Assembly (NCBI RefSeq): GCF_003073045.1
Contig: NC_037595.1
Location: forward strand, 10,066,345-10,130,344
Source of the DNA: Pomacea canaliculata
Taxonomy: Eukaryota; Mollusca; Gastropoda; Architaenioglossa; Ampullariidae
Reading direction: 5' to 3'
DNA length: 64,000 nt
The translations under genes and the position numbers were made by a program. Under the pieces are notes generated by a model that was not told the DNA's origin, searched no databases, and saw only the letters and a program-made list of their open reading frames with translations. Shown piece by piece: positions 35,301 through 48,931 of this stretch. The first letter of the stretch is position 1; each line of letters opens with the position of its first letter.

Positions 35301-38300
35301 TTATATGAAATTATGTAGCTGCTACATGTGCCTGTGTACTATAACACCTTTAATTCAGTTAATTTGATTTATCTATGCTGTTTATGCTATAGGAAGACTG
35401 ACGAACATTAACTTTACTTATATGGAAAGTGAGTTTCTGCAGTTCATACATACAATTTTCCTGTATCTTCTCTCTTATTGCCTAAACTGAATTTATTTAC
35501 ATCAACTTTTTGCAAACAGTTATATGGCTGGTTAACTTTAAGCACGTCAGAATCTTGCATCATGGATCTTGAAAATTCCATGAATGAAACCTCAAGCATT
35601 ATGTACTGATTAAGCATTCATCGCAATTTTTTTCATAATAAAATTTCAATCATGCGCACAACACTATTGCCAAGGGAGATAATAAGACTTCCTTCCCTGA
35701 ACATTTTTCAAACTTCATAAATACAGTCAATCAATGTATTTTTTTTATAACAATAACATAAATCTATAAGAAAAATGTAACATCTTTTCTTTCCCCACAG
35801 CCTTGAAAATGTTTATATTAAGAAAAAAAATCACAGACTAAAGATTTTAAAACAAAGGGGAATTCCTGAACATGTTGATGAAGTAAACAGATTACAATGG
35901 CTCTGAATGTAAGTAACAAATTACATATTATTTCATCATAAAGCATATACACAGTCATTCTAGAGATCTTAGTCAAAAATACAAATACCTTCAATATATT
36001 AATAAGCTATGCTTATATGATAAGCAAGATGGTATGTATATACAATGCCAATATTATTATATCCTGTTACAATTGCTGGGATACAACAGAAGTTTTCAGC
36101 TTTGGCTAACTTTACAGCCCAATGTCTTGTTTATGGCCTTTATCTCTTCCACTATTATACAATAAGTTCAAAAATAATAAAAATGCTTTACATTTTTTAT
36201 TATGGCACATCTGGAAAATGTAAAAAAATAAGTAGCAAGCATAAGTGTCAATCAGAAAAGACTTCAAAGTTTTAAAGAAACCACTCTTCATGTATATACA
36301 CACACATAAAATAGATAATGTAAATTAAATTACATGTTTTAGGAAAATTTGCATCTTGTCGCTTTTATAAGGGGACTGTACTGACATTAAATTATTTCTG
36401 CATATTTCTGTCAAGTAGTGTTGAAGTTTACAAACAATACATAATCACAAAAAGAGCAAACTGAGAAGGCGACTGACAGAGACTATCACAGGAATTTATA
36501 GCAGTTTTCTCAAGACTAATAAACGTCCTTTGAGAAGGTCTAAATTGCAGTGGTACAATAGCTAAAGCTTTTATAATAACATTTTGAATGTAACAAGAGC
36601 AACAAATTCTAATATGAGGGAAAAAAAGAATAAATTTGTAAGGGTCCTAACCACAACTGAGTCATCTTCCTATCGATATTTCATAGATAATAAGTGTATG
36701 TATCACTGCCCATCGTAATTATAAGTGATGCTAATAAAATACATTCTTGTCATCCTGGAAATTAAATATTTAACTATAAAATCCTACAGAAAAATGTTTT
36801 TAACATACTTTTTCCATTATTATGGGCAGCATTCAAGGAACCTGGGTAAAATGAGATCAGTTTAACTTTGTGACTAAATATGGTGAGTGTGTGAGAGAGA
36901 GTGCATGCTTATGGATGTGTGCTTTCAATAAACTAATAGTCTGATAAACATTTTCCACACAAGCCAACATCACAAAAAGAAGCAAAACGGAAGATGCTTG
37001 AAAATTTCATGCTTTCAAAAGGCTGAAGTTGACTTTAAGTTGAAAATAATATCAAGCAACTTAGAATTTTATGTAAAAAAAAAAATTTACGTTGAACTCT
37101 ACAGAGGGTACCCTGATTTGACTTCAGATGTAGCGTTGAGTAGCACTTGAAATTAACCATTTTTATCTTAAATTCCATGCTCAACTAATGCTAAGGGTTA
37201 ATGCTAAGGAGGTTAACATTTATTTTAAAAACCCTTAAGAGGCTACACATGTACTAAATAAAATCTCAAGCACTGGTAGGCAAACAAGCAGCTACAAACT
37301 CATTTCCTTGCTTGGCTCATCATTATTTCACTTGAAAAACTAGCGTCACCCTTCTGGCTAAGCTTACTCTCCTTTGAGAGCAGCCATGGCACATGCTAAT
37401 CAAAGATAAATGGCATGCTATACAAAACTGTGTGATATATGACTTTGTCTGACAGTAAACAGGATGTAAACAGACGACGCATGCTCTAGTTAATTTATCC
37501 GGCTGGGTTAGTGATTGGTGCCCAGAGAACTATATCATAAATAGCCTATTAGGTTTTCCTGACAAATTCAGTGCTGCTTCTGAAAAATAAATCTCACAGG
37601 AGCTGGGATTTCCACTGTAATAAAAATAAAGATTTTTGTAGGTATAATAATGTGTTGATACATTATCAAAATTTAAACCATGTTTTTTATGGTTTTCTAG
37701 CATCTTTTCAGTATTGGTGGGGGAGTGTTTTCTCTGCCAAATGGCAAACAAAAGCTACCGTGGAAGATCTATGTGACTGAGCAACAGAACTTTTGCAACT
37801 ACAAATGCCATATAATTCAGAAATGCAAAAACAAGATGCAGCATATGACCTACTTTCACAAAAAAATATTATGATTTCCACTAATCCCAAAATTATTTCT
37901 TCTTTATGACAATGCAGCCATGGGACTTCCTTCATGTTACTAGTTTAATTCATTAAAAACACATTAACATTCTTACTTAAAGCCTTTCAAATTCTGTGAA
38001 ACAAAGTGACTCCAAAAATTCATTTGTAGTTATTATGAGTCTCTGTTATTGTCAACAGACCATCATCAAAAACATTAAAAACCAAACTTTCTACTTCTGC
38101 TCACTACAAGCATGATGAAGTTTAAGCAATTACAAAGTCATGTTTTGGAAGGAATTCTTCAAAACAGTAGAAAAATAATGATTACTTTAACAAGAACTGC
38201 AAAGAAGAAGCTGAAAGGTTAATAATTTTAAAATTTCTTGGGAGATTTTCTACATTTCCATGTCTGTAAAAGGAAATCTACTTAAAGTCAGCATCCATAG

Positions 38301-38516
38301 TAGATTTTTCTTCTTTCGAGGTTCGTGTGATTATTTTGTATTAGTTTTTTGACTCTTTCACATGCTGGTCACTTAGCCATACTTTGCTTTCTTATTTACT
38401 CTTCATCTCAAAGGCAAGTTTTTTTTTTCAATTCAGTAACCAGCCAAATGTCTTTTCTGGCCACGCAAGGAAGACAGCAAAAAGTGAGGACAAAACACTG
38501 CAGTTTGTGGTACTGG
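32360..38516. other. Non-coding stretch: 3' flank of both genes
   Basis: AT-rich with no recognisable coding exon on either strand. It must contain the 3' UTR and poly(A) site of the zinc-finger gene on the minus strand (stop at 38517). Candidate AATAAA signals on that strand occur, for example, near 37219-37224, but none can be singled out. A SINE core fragment lies at 34466-34506. Confidence 0.55.
34466..34506 (-). repeat. SINE 3' core fragment
   Basis: The sequence tttaatgccgtgccagcaac and onward to ctatatcatggcaaaa is the same core motif as at 21498 and 32181. Confidence 0.5.
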
Positions 38517-41500
38517 CTATGAAGATTCACATTCATGTTTGAGGATCTCTTCCTCATTGTAGAAGCACTTGCCGCAACCATCACACTGTACAAAGTCTTC
38601 CCCAGAATCTGCCTTCATGTCTGCATCTGTGTCCACTGCAACCCTTTCGTTCCTTGCCCCATCAAAACATTCTTCTCTTCTCTGCTGGAGATCTTGAGAC
38701 CTCATTTGTGCTGACCTGTTTGCATCAACATTTTCTGCCATGTTTGCAGGACTGGCTTGGTTGGTAAGATGTCCTGTATTTTTGACAGCTCCTACAGAAC
38801 GTCTCTTTGAGCTGCTCTCTCTCGGCACCATGACTGGAGTTGACATGCATGCGTCAGCTGGCAAGTTGCTCAGAACATACCGTCTCTCACTAGCATTTTC
38901 CTCCCCTCCTGCAGTCCAGCAGTCTTCTTGCGGGAAGGTAGGTGACACAGAATTGCCAGGAACTGTTTGTGCTGGTGCCGTTAACAAAGTTTCTTTGGAC
39001 ATGGCACGTGAACGCTTAGGTTCAGTTCTCCTCCTGCCCCTCGGCTGCTTGGCAACTGTACGACGAGGATGACCTTCCTGTTGTTGCGCAGGCTGGACAT
39101 CCAAAGTGAGGGGCTGAGCCTCCATTGGTTCAAACTCCAATGGCTGCTGGTGGGGACGCTGGAGCGAGTCTGATGCAAGACGCTGATGAAATTCTGCCTC
39201 CACTCGTTTGTCCTGTCAACTTCTTCTGTTGAACATGCACCAGCATCAATGATTCGGTTGCCATAACTGGTAGAAGCAGGGTGGTGTGCCCCAGCTATGG
39301 ACCTCACATTGCTTTCATGATCTTTATTTGCATGACGATGTGAAACATCAGCATGCTGCACTAGTGATTCTCTTTCCAGAGGTTTGCACAAGCCACGAGT
39401 ATTATTGTCATGAACATCAGTACCTTTTCCCTTCAAGCCTTCTGACACTTGTGGTCTGTGCCACAGAAACCCTCCTAGAGGAGATGCCCGAATGGGGTCA
39501 CTTTTGGCCAAACTCTGGGTGCTCCCTAGGGATGATACGTCTGGCCCAGTTTTGGGGTCTATGAGAAAGTTGGGTAAAGTTGTGTGAGATGCACTAGGGG
39601 CTCTACTGTAGAGTGCCACAGAATTCAGAGAAGGTGCATTTGGCATAAAAGGTGGTGGGTTTTGATGTTGTGCAGCCAATGGTGACCTGATGCTCTGTGG
39701 TGCTGCTATGACATGTGGGTTCACTCCAGGTTGCAGAGATTCCAAAAGAGTTGGTGTGATCACATTCTGTGGTAGACGGACAACATTCTGAGACATGATC
39801 TTTGGTGAAGTCATTGAAGCATGCAGCAGTGGTCTTTGCTGTGAAGTCACTGCTCTTATGGACAATGGTCCCCGCAGAGCCGCTTCTTCGTGGGACACAG
39901 GCGTTTGAACAGCCGAAAGAGGAAGCGAGCACATACTTGCCTTTGCTGTTGCATGTGGCGTCAAACTATCTTGGGCCATTGTAACTGTATGAGGATGATG
40001 AGGAAAGGACAGTGACTGGGGAGCTCCTTGAATTGATGCAGGAGCTGTAGATCTGTTTGCATGGTCTAGTACTTCTATGTAATTTTTACTGGCACCATTA
40101 CCCCTCTCTTTCTCGATCTGCTCGTTGGAGGCTAGTCTTCGAGGAACCTGGGTTTGAATTCCTGAGCCTGCCATGGTGGCATCAGAACGCTTGGGACTGC
40201 AAAGTCTGTCACCAGTAACCTGGCCACCATGAACTGCAAATGGAGATGGCTCCTGTAATGGCACCCGCTTATCTGGCTTTGTCAGATCAATAGGTGCCAT
40301 GTCACCCTCATCCAATGAAGAAGAAGATGATGACGAAGAAGATGATATCTGCCATGCCGGCATATGAGGGGGTGCAAAGGCCTCTGCAGCTGGAATGAGA
40401 GGAGGCATAGGAATTGTGAATGGACGTGGAGATCCTGGAAGGGAAGAGGAAGGTCTGTTAATGGGGGTTGCCTGACGAGAAGAAACAGAATTGGATGGTG
40501 AGGATGGTGATGCTGATACAGGGGACAGACCTGCCATCAGCGTTGCAGGGGATGATGCCGATGTGCTCGAAGCTGAACTGGAAACCCCCACAGAACTGAG
40601 ACGAGGTGAAGGCTGAGAGACAGGTGACTGAGGGGAAGGCTGACTCCCTGTGCTAATATCCAAAGAGATGGGCGATACCACATTCTTGGCAAGATTGAGC
40701 AAGCGCTCTATCTCACCAGGTGGCACCACTGTCACAACTCTGTTGGGTTTCTCCTTCACTAAGCCCCCAGACCACTGGCTGTGTTTGGGATCTCCCTCCA
40801 ATGACCGACTTCCACCGCCTCTGACACCAGTCTTTTCTCGGGCACCAGACCTCGCCCGCAGTCCCTGATTCTTGTCTATCTTCTTTTGCCATTCTTGCAA
40901 GCAGACATGTCTGATTCCACAGTTGCATTTAGAGCATTTGACATGGGACTCTCCAGTCCCATGGGAGGGCTGCAGAGTGATCGCAAAGCTTGAGATGGAG
41001 TCTTCTTGTGAGGAGATGCAGATGGCAAGAATTCTTTTGCTGATGAAGGCATTATAGATTCCAGTTTCATCATCTGCTCTAGCATTGATCCATCACTGAA
41101 AACTGATACTTGCGGCAAACTGTCTCTGGAAGACTGTAGCCCTGTCTGGCTGTTGACTGATCTACCCCCAGCAGGGACCAAGCTTACATCTGTGGGTTTA
41201 GATAAATTTGAGGTAATATTTGAAAAGGATGGCTGAGGGGGTTCTTTGTTGTTGGGACCATTGACTTTAGTGGCACTGCCATGAATCAACTGAGGAGAAG
41301 GCAGTTTTGTGATATCATCTGCTCCAGGCTTTCGGGTATGACATGCTTCTGAACCAACAGTTTGGCTGGCAGATTGTCCCGAAGGTCTCATTCCCACAGG
41401 TGGGCATGACATCCGAATGCCTGAAGCTGAAGAAGGAAATGGGGATCTTAATTTGTGACCACCAAGAGCAGATCCAGGCAAGGGCTGTCGAAAGACAGGT

Positions 41501-43542
41501 GGTAGTTCAGCAGCTGCTGACCCACCAGCTGTGTTTAGAGCTGCCAACATGTCTCTCACCAGGTGTCTGCTAACTGTTATTTCCCCTGGCAAGTTTGCCT
41601 CTCCTTCATTTCCAAGCCTCTGTTTGCGCTGTAGAAGCTGTGCTATCAGCAGCTTGTTAAGAATGGCTCTATCCTTTTCGGCTGTGTGATCCTTCCTTTG
41701 CTTCTCATACTGCTCTTGTCTGGACAATTCTGCTTTGTTGGTTGTGTTCCCTTGAGCATCTCTCTCCTGCTCACCACCTTGGGCTGGCTGGCTAAGGTCA
41801 GCTGCTGTCCTCATCTTAATGGTCTTGCTCTGCTCATCTTGCAGATTTTGGCCAGCCAATGTATGAGCAGTTAAAGACTCAGGGGCTCTAAGGGCAGCTT
41901 GAGCAGGTTGTCTGCTTCCTGGATCTCCATGGGTAACAGTGGTGGTGCAACAAGTCTCTGTAGAAGTTCACTTCCTTGTTTATGAATGATGGGGCCTTGC
42001 TCCCCACTGCTAGTCTTTCCTTTCAACAAATCTCCATCCAGGGCCCATCCCTGCAATTCCTGTCTGCCTCTGTGTGCAACATCTCTGTTTTCAGAACAAC
42101 TGCTAAAGTTTAATTCGAAGACAGGTGTTGAGCTGCTGCTCTGAGGAGAGGCAGCTAAAGCTCTGGTACCAGAGGCTGGAGCTGCAGCAGGTTCTTCCTG
42201 TCTGGATGAAATGCCAGAACTTTCCCCAGTGGCTATAGCCTGTTTAATTCTTTCTCGTAATGTCGAGGGAAGATTCTCTATTGTGACCCTTCCTCCACTT
42301 TCTAGCGGGTCCAGGGCTCCCAACTGCATCATCTGCTCTGTTTCCTGCTTGCTCAGTGACATGATGACTCGCTGCTGTGACCTGGGGTTGGTAAATGTTG
42401 TAGGTGACAGTGATGAGGTAGATGATGAAGTACTGTTTGTCTTTGGAACAACGCTTTTTTCAGCAGAGTTGTCAATAATACTGATCTCAGTTAAATCTGG
42501 TTGCAATCGAGCCTCTTTTTGAGAACCACTTAAAGGAATGTGGCCATCAAGTTCTGCTTGGGCAAGACTTACAGCAGACAGGAGCTGTAAATTAGCTGAA
42601 GCTGCAATTCCTTGCTCGACAGGGGACTGGGATGCTGTGAACATACCACTCAAGCAGTCTTGAGATGATGCACAGATGCCTGTGTTTGGTTGTGGCAGAG
42701 AACTTCCTGACAAACCTTCTGCAGGACTTGAAACAGTGTGATTCATACTTCTGATTATATCTACTTGGTTACAGTCCTTTCTTTCACCAGATTCTACCTT
42801 GTCTTCTGCAGAATTTACAACACCTTGTTCGTTTTCTCCAAGGTTTGCAAGTGTAGGCAGACTACTCTCGCTGCTTGCAGTCAAGCTACTAGACAGACTC
42901 ATCTGAACTTTCTCTTCAAGACATCTTTTCGCTTTACCTAAAATGCCATGCACCATTCTCACACTCCCTGCAAGCATGTTAACAGGTCGGCGCATCTTAT
43001 GTCGATCCATGTGTTTTTCATAGCTGCTGACATTACCAAAAAATCTAGAGCAGAGGGTGCAAAAATAGGGGTAGCTACCCATGTGAGTTTTCACATGGGC
43101 AGCAAACGCCTTCTTCCCTACAAATTTGGCCCCACATTCCTTGCACTTCAAGTCAGCACTGCCTCTGTGGTGCTGCAGATGGGCGGACAAGTTGCTTCTA
43201 AGTGCAAACTTTTGGCCACAGTAACGACAAGGGTGAAGCTTAGCCCTATGTTTTTGCACCAGGTGGTTCTCAAGATCATGCTTATATAGAAAATCCCTGC
43301 TGGCAAATGGGGCAAATTTTGGACTGAGACTGCGGTGCAAGTGCTAAGTCTGCAGTTTTCACAATTGTCACTGTTGGTGGGGCATCTTCCGATTTGGTAT
43401 CAGCTGTGGCAGTGATGGTGACTGCCGATTCTAGTGCTCTGTCTTGGTATGCTGGCTGCAGTTGACACAATGATCACTGAGCTCCGCTGATGATGTGAAG
43501 ACTCCTGACATGCAGAGCACCGCAAGCAAGAACGCTTCAAAT
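38517..43542 (-). CDS. Zinc-finger gene exon 3: fingers and long disordered tail
   Basis: A 5-kb terminal exon; acceptor aaattttcag. It starts LKRSCLRCSACQES. Fingers: CPIC... then HLVQKH, CRYCGQKF...HLQHH, CKECGAKF...HVKTH and CTLCSRFF...HMDRH. Open frames 43585-43400, 43470-43282, 43340-41871, 41859-40876, 40900-38981 and 39203-38517 follow one another with short overlaps and consistent character, implying about five one-base frame changes. In finger 1 the break falls in a ccc run (43295-43297); removing one base restores exact C-x2-C-x12-H-x4-H spacing. Ser runs are prominent near 40320-40350. Confidence 0.72.
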
Positions 43543-46391
43543 CTGAAAATTTGATTAAAGTGTCAGTAAAGCTGCGACAGGACAAGATAAATGTATTTTT
43601 CTAAAGAAGTTTAACTTACAAACTCTTTTACACTCACTCTATTTAGAGACAAATTAAAGCTAAAATATGCTGCTGGTGAAGGAAAACTATCATCAGCAAT
43701 TATTCCAAAACAAATATGAAAGAAGTGTAAACACATATTACCTGGTTCTTCAGTTATCATCTGCATCTTCATCAATGCATAGTGGCAGAGGAGAACTGTA
43801 AGGCGACAAAACAATTTCGCCAGATGCCTCTGATTCACGATGGGCAATCATCTCCACATCCCCTGAACTTGCTGATGAATTGATCTGTGCTTGTTTCTGA
43901 CAAAGACTGAGCTTGGCATTAGTGTCTGCAAGAACAATTTCATGAATATCTCTATCCACATCTGACGGCAAATTCTGGGATGTTTGAAAAGGTTTGATTC
44001 GGGCTGAAAGAACTAGTCTATGACTGCCAGTCGCCTCCGACGCTTGCTGAAAATCTTTCTTGCTCTTATCTCTGGCTGCCGTCAGTGACATAGATGAGCT
44101 TTGTTCACTTTCCACATCCAAGGATGTAGCTGCAGAAGGCACTGATGTGTCTCCTACAGACAAGGGATTACTGGCTGGATTTTTTTCATAACTTTGACAG
44201 TCCAATACAGATGTCACTGATTCCTTTCTGAGAGATTGTGAATGTTTTCGTGATGTCTTGCAGTGAGAAACTGATGAGGAAGGTTTAACATTTTCATTCA
44301 ACTGTAAGCAATTCTGCTTTCTTTCCTCTTTAACTGAACCACCAATTTCACTCTTTATTACTGATGCTGTTCCATTATGAAGTCCAGCCATATGCTCAGA
44401 CATGCTTGGAGAATTTGCAAATGAGGTTACTGCGTAATGCTGGGAACCTTTCTGTGTTGCTGGAACCTTCATCTCAGCATCTGGACTCTCTAAGGAGCTC
44501 TTGTAGCCAGCAGCAGCCTTCCAGCAGATGGGGCAGAGTTCCAAGCCCAGTGGCTGCACAGTGGCACGAAGCTTCTGACACTGATAAAAAACTGGACATC
44601 CTTTTGCCTGAACCCGCATGAATGGCTGCTGAAGGACCTTCAGCCCATACTTACTAAAAGGAAAGTCTTTGGGGAAGTCTTCCACCTTAAAGCCAGGGCA
44701 AAATCCATAGCCTGCTCTTCCATTCAGCTTGCGAAGGATGTTGCGGAACAGTTTGAGAGAAATCTGCCCGTTGTGCATGATGTTATGGGTATCAATGGGC
44801 AAAAAAATAACATTCAGACTACAGACGCCACTGGCTGTGATGCAGACTGTGACAGGGTCAACAGGCATGCCTAGGAGACCTAACATCTTCTCGCGTGTGA
44901 TAAGAAGGCACAGTTCATCCTGGTGAGATCTGCTGAGCTGCAGATACAAACAATGCATTTTTAACATAGCAGAAAACATAAAACATGAGCAATACAAAAA
45001 ATCTGAAATGTTAAACGTTTTGGAAATGTTTATACATTATACAGACATTAACAGGTAATTTGAACCAATTTTTTCTACACATATAACGACCTGACTATGA
45101 GGATGCTTACATAATACATATATACTGTGTGTGTGTATATATATAATATTGTGAATAAAGAATCAACAATAGGAATTATTATGTATGTTCCATTTGTATG
45201 CAGTATTCAAATATTTTTGTAATGTGTGCCTTGTGAAAGAATATCACAACTATATAAGCCCTTCGGATTAGTATTCTTAATATCACAATCACAGATAGTC
45301 AAGTCTCTTGCTGAAAATTTACTACCTCAAAATACAAGAAAACAATTAAATATTTCTTGCAGAGTAAAACATTTATTAGGTTAAATTTATTTGGTACACT
45401 AAACACTTTTCACAAAAATAAGAATTCTTCTCAATTGCTTACTTATGACGAAATGTGACATGAAAAAGTGGACCACGTCATTAGCCTTTAGTCATGATTG
45501 TTTAACATTGTGCTCCTTGAAGATCTTAGATACACATCGAACGCAATTCATTTTCTCTCCACAACCCATGTGTATGTAAGTATAATACATGCATGCGTGG
45601 GTGTGATCACCTGTGTCTCTCCAGAGTACCCTACCCTTTTTAGCATGAATTTTGTGATATTTTTATTTCAGCACACACCTCCCTGCCTTGCAAACAACTC
45701 AGTTTTTACCATGATTTTTGTTTTTAACTGCTAAGACTGGTTCAATGAAGTCATCTGATAACGTAAACACGTCAAACATGTTAGATTGTCAGCCGTTAAG
45801 ATGAGCCGACTAAAAAACAGCACATTATGAACGAAATGTCAGACTTTTTTCTGCCATGACGAATTAACCGTCAAAAGAGTATTTTCTTTAATACATTTTC
45901 TCAACTATAGTTTTATATATATTTTTAAAACGTCACACTCTACAGGCCAAATTATATTACCCAGGGACTTTAACAGCATTTTATTTTTCTAGGTCGTGGG
46001 GGAGTGGTGATACTCCGAGAAAAGCACGATAGCAAGCAGTTTCGTTTCATTTTTCCAAGAACACCTGTTCGCACTAATTTATGAGGTCACATTAGCTTAA
46101 ACAGAAACTTTAATTCTAAGAACACTGGATTGAAACAGCCTGGAAGTGCGACACTTTTCCTAGAAAGTAATTGCCAAGAATGGCATTCTAGAGTAGCTTC
46201 CCTTACTTCCAAGCACAAAGTTAACTAGAAGGCCTCGCCTTCGAAGAAAAACTCACCCTGTACGTCAGATCTTGGAATTCTGCTGAGGATTTTAACTCCG
46301 TAAGGCATTCTGAGATGGTTCTTTCAGCAACCAGGTCTGTCTGAGTGCCTCGTGAGTTTGTTTTCAAGTCCCAAACGTTGTTAGGACCCAT
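38517..46391 (-). CDS. Large C2H2 zinc-finger protein gene (3 exons, frame-broken)
   Basis: Exons on the minus strand: 46391-46257 (start codon at 46391), 44937-43742 and 43542-38517, all with GT-AG borders. If a few single-base indels are discounted, the product is roughly 2,100 residues. Order: N-terminal conserved-looking region with several Cys (CPGF, CPVFYQC, CPICWK), a polar Ser-rich linker, a CxxC segment, four C2H2 fingers clustered at about 43315-43000, then a very long Ser/Pro/Gln-rich disordered region with a PIDLTK motif near 40290 (CtBP-binding type), and a final Cys2HisCys finger-like end at 38590-38520. Likely nuclear, DNA-binding, transcriptional repressor-like; this is inference. 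I do not recognise a named family. Confidence 0.75.
43742..44937 (-). CDS. Zinc-finger gene exon 2: Cys-rich N-terminal region
   Basis: The acceptor is gtatctgcag; the donor is gtaata after ccag. The first ~150 residues look like a folded domain: a hydrophobic region with MLGLLGMP and VCSLNVIFLP, then GYGFCPGF, KDFPFSKYGLKVL and CPVFYQC, ending LCPICWK. The rest is Ser/Lys-rich linker. The frame meets a TGA 10 nt before the donor (43752-43757 area). Dropping one base there gives an acidic end (DEDADDNEEP) that joins exon 3 in the frame carrying its CxxC motif, so one extra base in the assembly is likely. Confidence 0.7.
46257..46391 (-). CDS. Zinc-finger gene exon 1
   Basis: 135 nt, 45 codons, phase 0 at the gtgagt donor. 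The start ATG follows gtgtgaa. It encodes a polar segment starting MGPNNVWDLKTN and containing ERTISECLTELKSS. It is too short for the usual open-frame cut-off. It fits because donor, phase and the following exon's acceptor agree. Confidence 0.7.
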
Positions 46392-48931
46392 TTCACACTA
46401 CGCATTCCTCACACGTAAACGACTGCCCGATGTAGGTATTATTGCGTCTTAACAAGATTTGTTTTCTTTACTATTTTCTTCTTGGTGATATCATAGCCAA
46501 CGCTAAGTAGAAGACAACATAAGATGAAACAAAGTATCGTCAATGTCTCTCTCGCCTGCGTCATTGAGTGCAGATGAGAAGATGGTGTGTTTTCTTGGAA
46601 CTAGTACACCCTTTCCCTTTCCATCTGTGCTCGAGCCCCCGTGTCACGTCCGTGTTCTGTGCTGCCACGCGATTGGCTGTTCCTCTTCCACTACTGTCAG
46701 ACTTTCTGTAAGGCTGAGTAGGTCTCTGACTCCGCTTTGCTAAGTATCAAATTCCACGCACGATTGCTTAGTAATTTTCTTCCCTAAACCCGCTGCGTTT
46801 CCTTGATCAGAAACAGCAGCCAGCGAGGCTATCGTTTGTTCTCCCACCATTGTACGGCTCCTTTACTACGCCTAGTGGAAGTTGTCGTACAGTCGATCAA
46901 CCTGATTGGTTGCTTCGGCCAGAGTAACTTCCTTTTTTTTCCCCTCTCTCTCCTTCGTTTAAAGATATCTTCAACACAAAGCCTGTGAAAAATAAAGAGG
47001 AGTCATTAATACTACAGCTGCAACAAAGTAAGAAGAAAATGCTACATAAACGTTTTCAGAAGAGAGAAGAGAAGGAAATCTTACCTTCGACGGAACCGAG
47101 AGACCGGAAGTTAATAGGACAGATTAAATTCCGGGCACAGGTAGGACAGCCCCTAGGTAACCCAGCCCTCGGTACTCGTATCTTTTCTTAGTACAGGGAC
47201 ATCAGTGTTGTTCGTCAATTCTGCTGACCTATTTTTTTAACTTGAGTTCACCTGCAAACCTCATGAAGGTCGTTAACGCTGTTGTCGAATATTATTGAAG
47301 CTCGTGTTACTTCAGTCTCGGCCTCGGCAGTGTTTGTACTTTAAAACTTAACTTTGTGATGGACAGATTGGATGTGTATATAGTGTTCTTATTTATTGCG
47401 CTGTCTGTGCATACTAAAAACTCGTAGTGGTGGAAGATCACTTAGAAAAAGGAACAGAAAAAAATAGAGGTCGGAGCGTCATTTAAAAAAAAAAATACTG
47501 TTAAATCAGTAGCTCAGCGAGGCCATGTATGGCAACAGTTATAGTTTCATCATCAGCATTGAGTTGATCCTTGATCCTGTAGACTGCATGGAGCACACTC
47601 AGATAAATGAGCGAAATCAGTCTGACATTAAAAAAAAAAACTTTCAGGCGTGGAAAGTTTTGAACTTGGATTAATTTCCTCCGAGGAAATCTTGTGTCCT
47701 GACAAATTATTTTTCTGTATTTGCCAGTGCAAGCAATACTTAACCACAACGGTTATATATTTGAATCAGTGAAGAGGTTCATGACCTGTTATAATATTGT
47801 ATATATTAGTTGGCTCAAGAGATCTGAACACTTAAAAAAAAAAAAAAAAGTTACAGGTGATGAGAACTAGTCTGAGCACGCACAGAGGGCTTAAATCCGT
47901 GAAGCAATGTACAAAAGACTGGTTTTGTTCTTTTGCTCGTGTAATATGTGCGAAATCTTTCTCGATATTTCAGTGTTAGTCATTTAATTCTCTCGTCTCT
48001 CGTGTTTATTGATGCTCTCGTTTTCTCTTTCTGCACTTACGTGCATGTGTGATTTTCTGTTACGCATGCGGCTTATATATTTGCGACTTAATATATCCGT
48101 CTGTATTAGCGCCTTTACAGCAATAGCTTGAGGATATCTCTACGATGTCGGAAGGCACCAGGAGTGCCCATTGTTAAGTTTTCCCACGCCCGTGCTACAG
48201 CAACCAACCGCACAACGCCAGCAAAATCTTCAGCGATTAAATTTCGGGGAAACAACGGCTGACTCCGAATCTATTTTTAAGAAAGCGTGTGACCTTTTCA
48301 GTTTTGCTTCACGTTACCACAGACTGACATTTTAGCAACTATTTTTGAGCCAATCTGAAACGTCCTTCCAAAAGTGATTCGTCGGTCGACAAGCACTGTG
48401 TGTCGCAATAATGATCATAAAATTGAGTTACAATAAGGTCAGAGATGATGACCTGATTAAGGTTACACACATTTTCTCGAAATGTTGGCAAAGAAAGCAC
48501 GAACTTCCTCAACCGCTCATTAGAATGCAAGTCAGAAAGAGATTCAAATGAAACTTCTTCTGATATTAAAAAAAAAAAACTAAAGATTTGCGGGTGAAAC
48601 GCAAAAGAACAATTACTGTGGGTGAGAGGTCAGGTCATAGGTTACGCATTGTTTAAGCGCATCCCACGTGACCGAAAGGCATGTTAAACGCCCTTGTTCA
48701 TGCCACTGACTTGTACGTGTGATATACAGATTCGTGTGCAGGCTGCGGACCGTGACCATGCAGTTCACAACCACTGGAGCGTAGCATCCTGATTTTGATG
48801 AGAAGGTATATCCTCACCCCTTTCCCCTCCGACATCTTCCTCCCCGACCTCTCCTCCCATATCTACTGCAGTACATTTGTGCCTCATCAAATTTTGAGGG
48901 GAAAAGAATTGTTGTGAAGGTTGGCTGCACT

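Noticed and set aside
38740..39072. 110-residue plus frame opposite the zinc-finger exon
   Set aside because: It is the antisense shadow of a long coding exon; the minus strand carries the fingers and splice sites.
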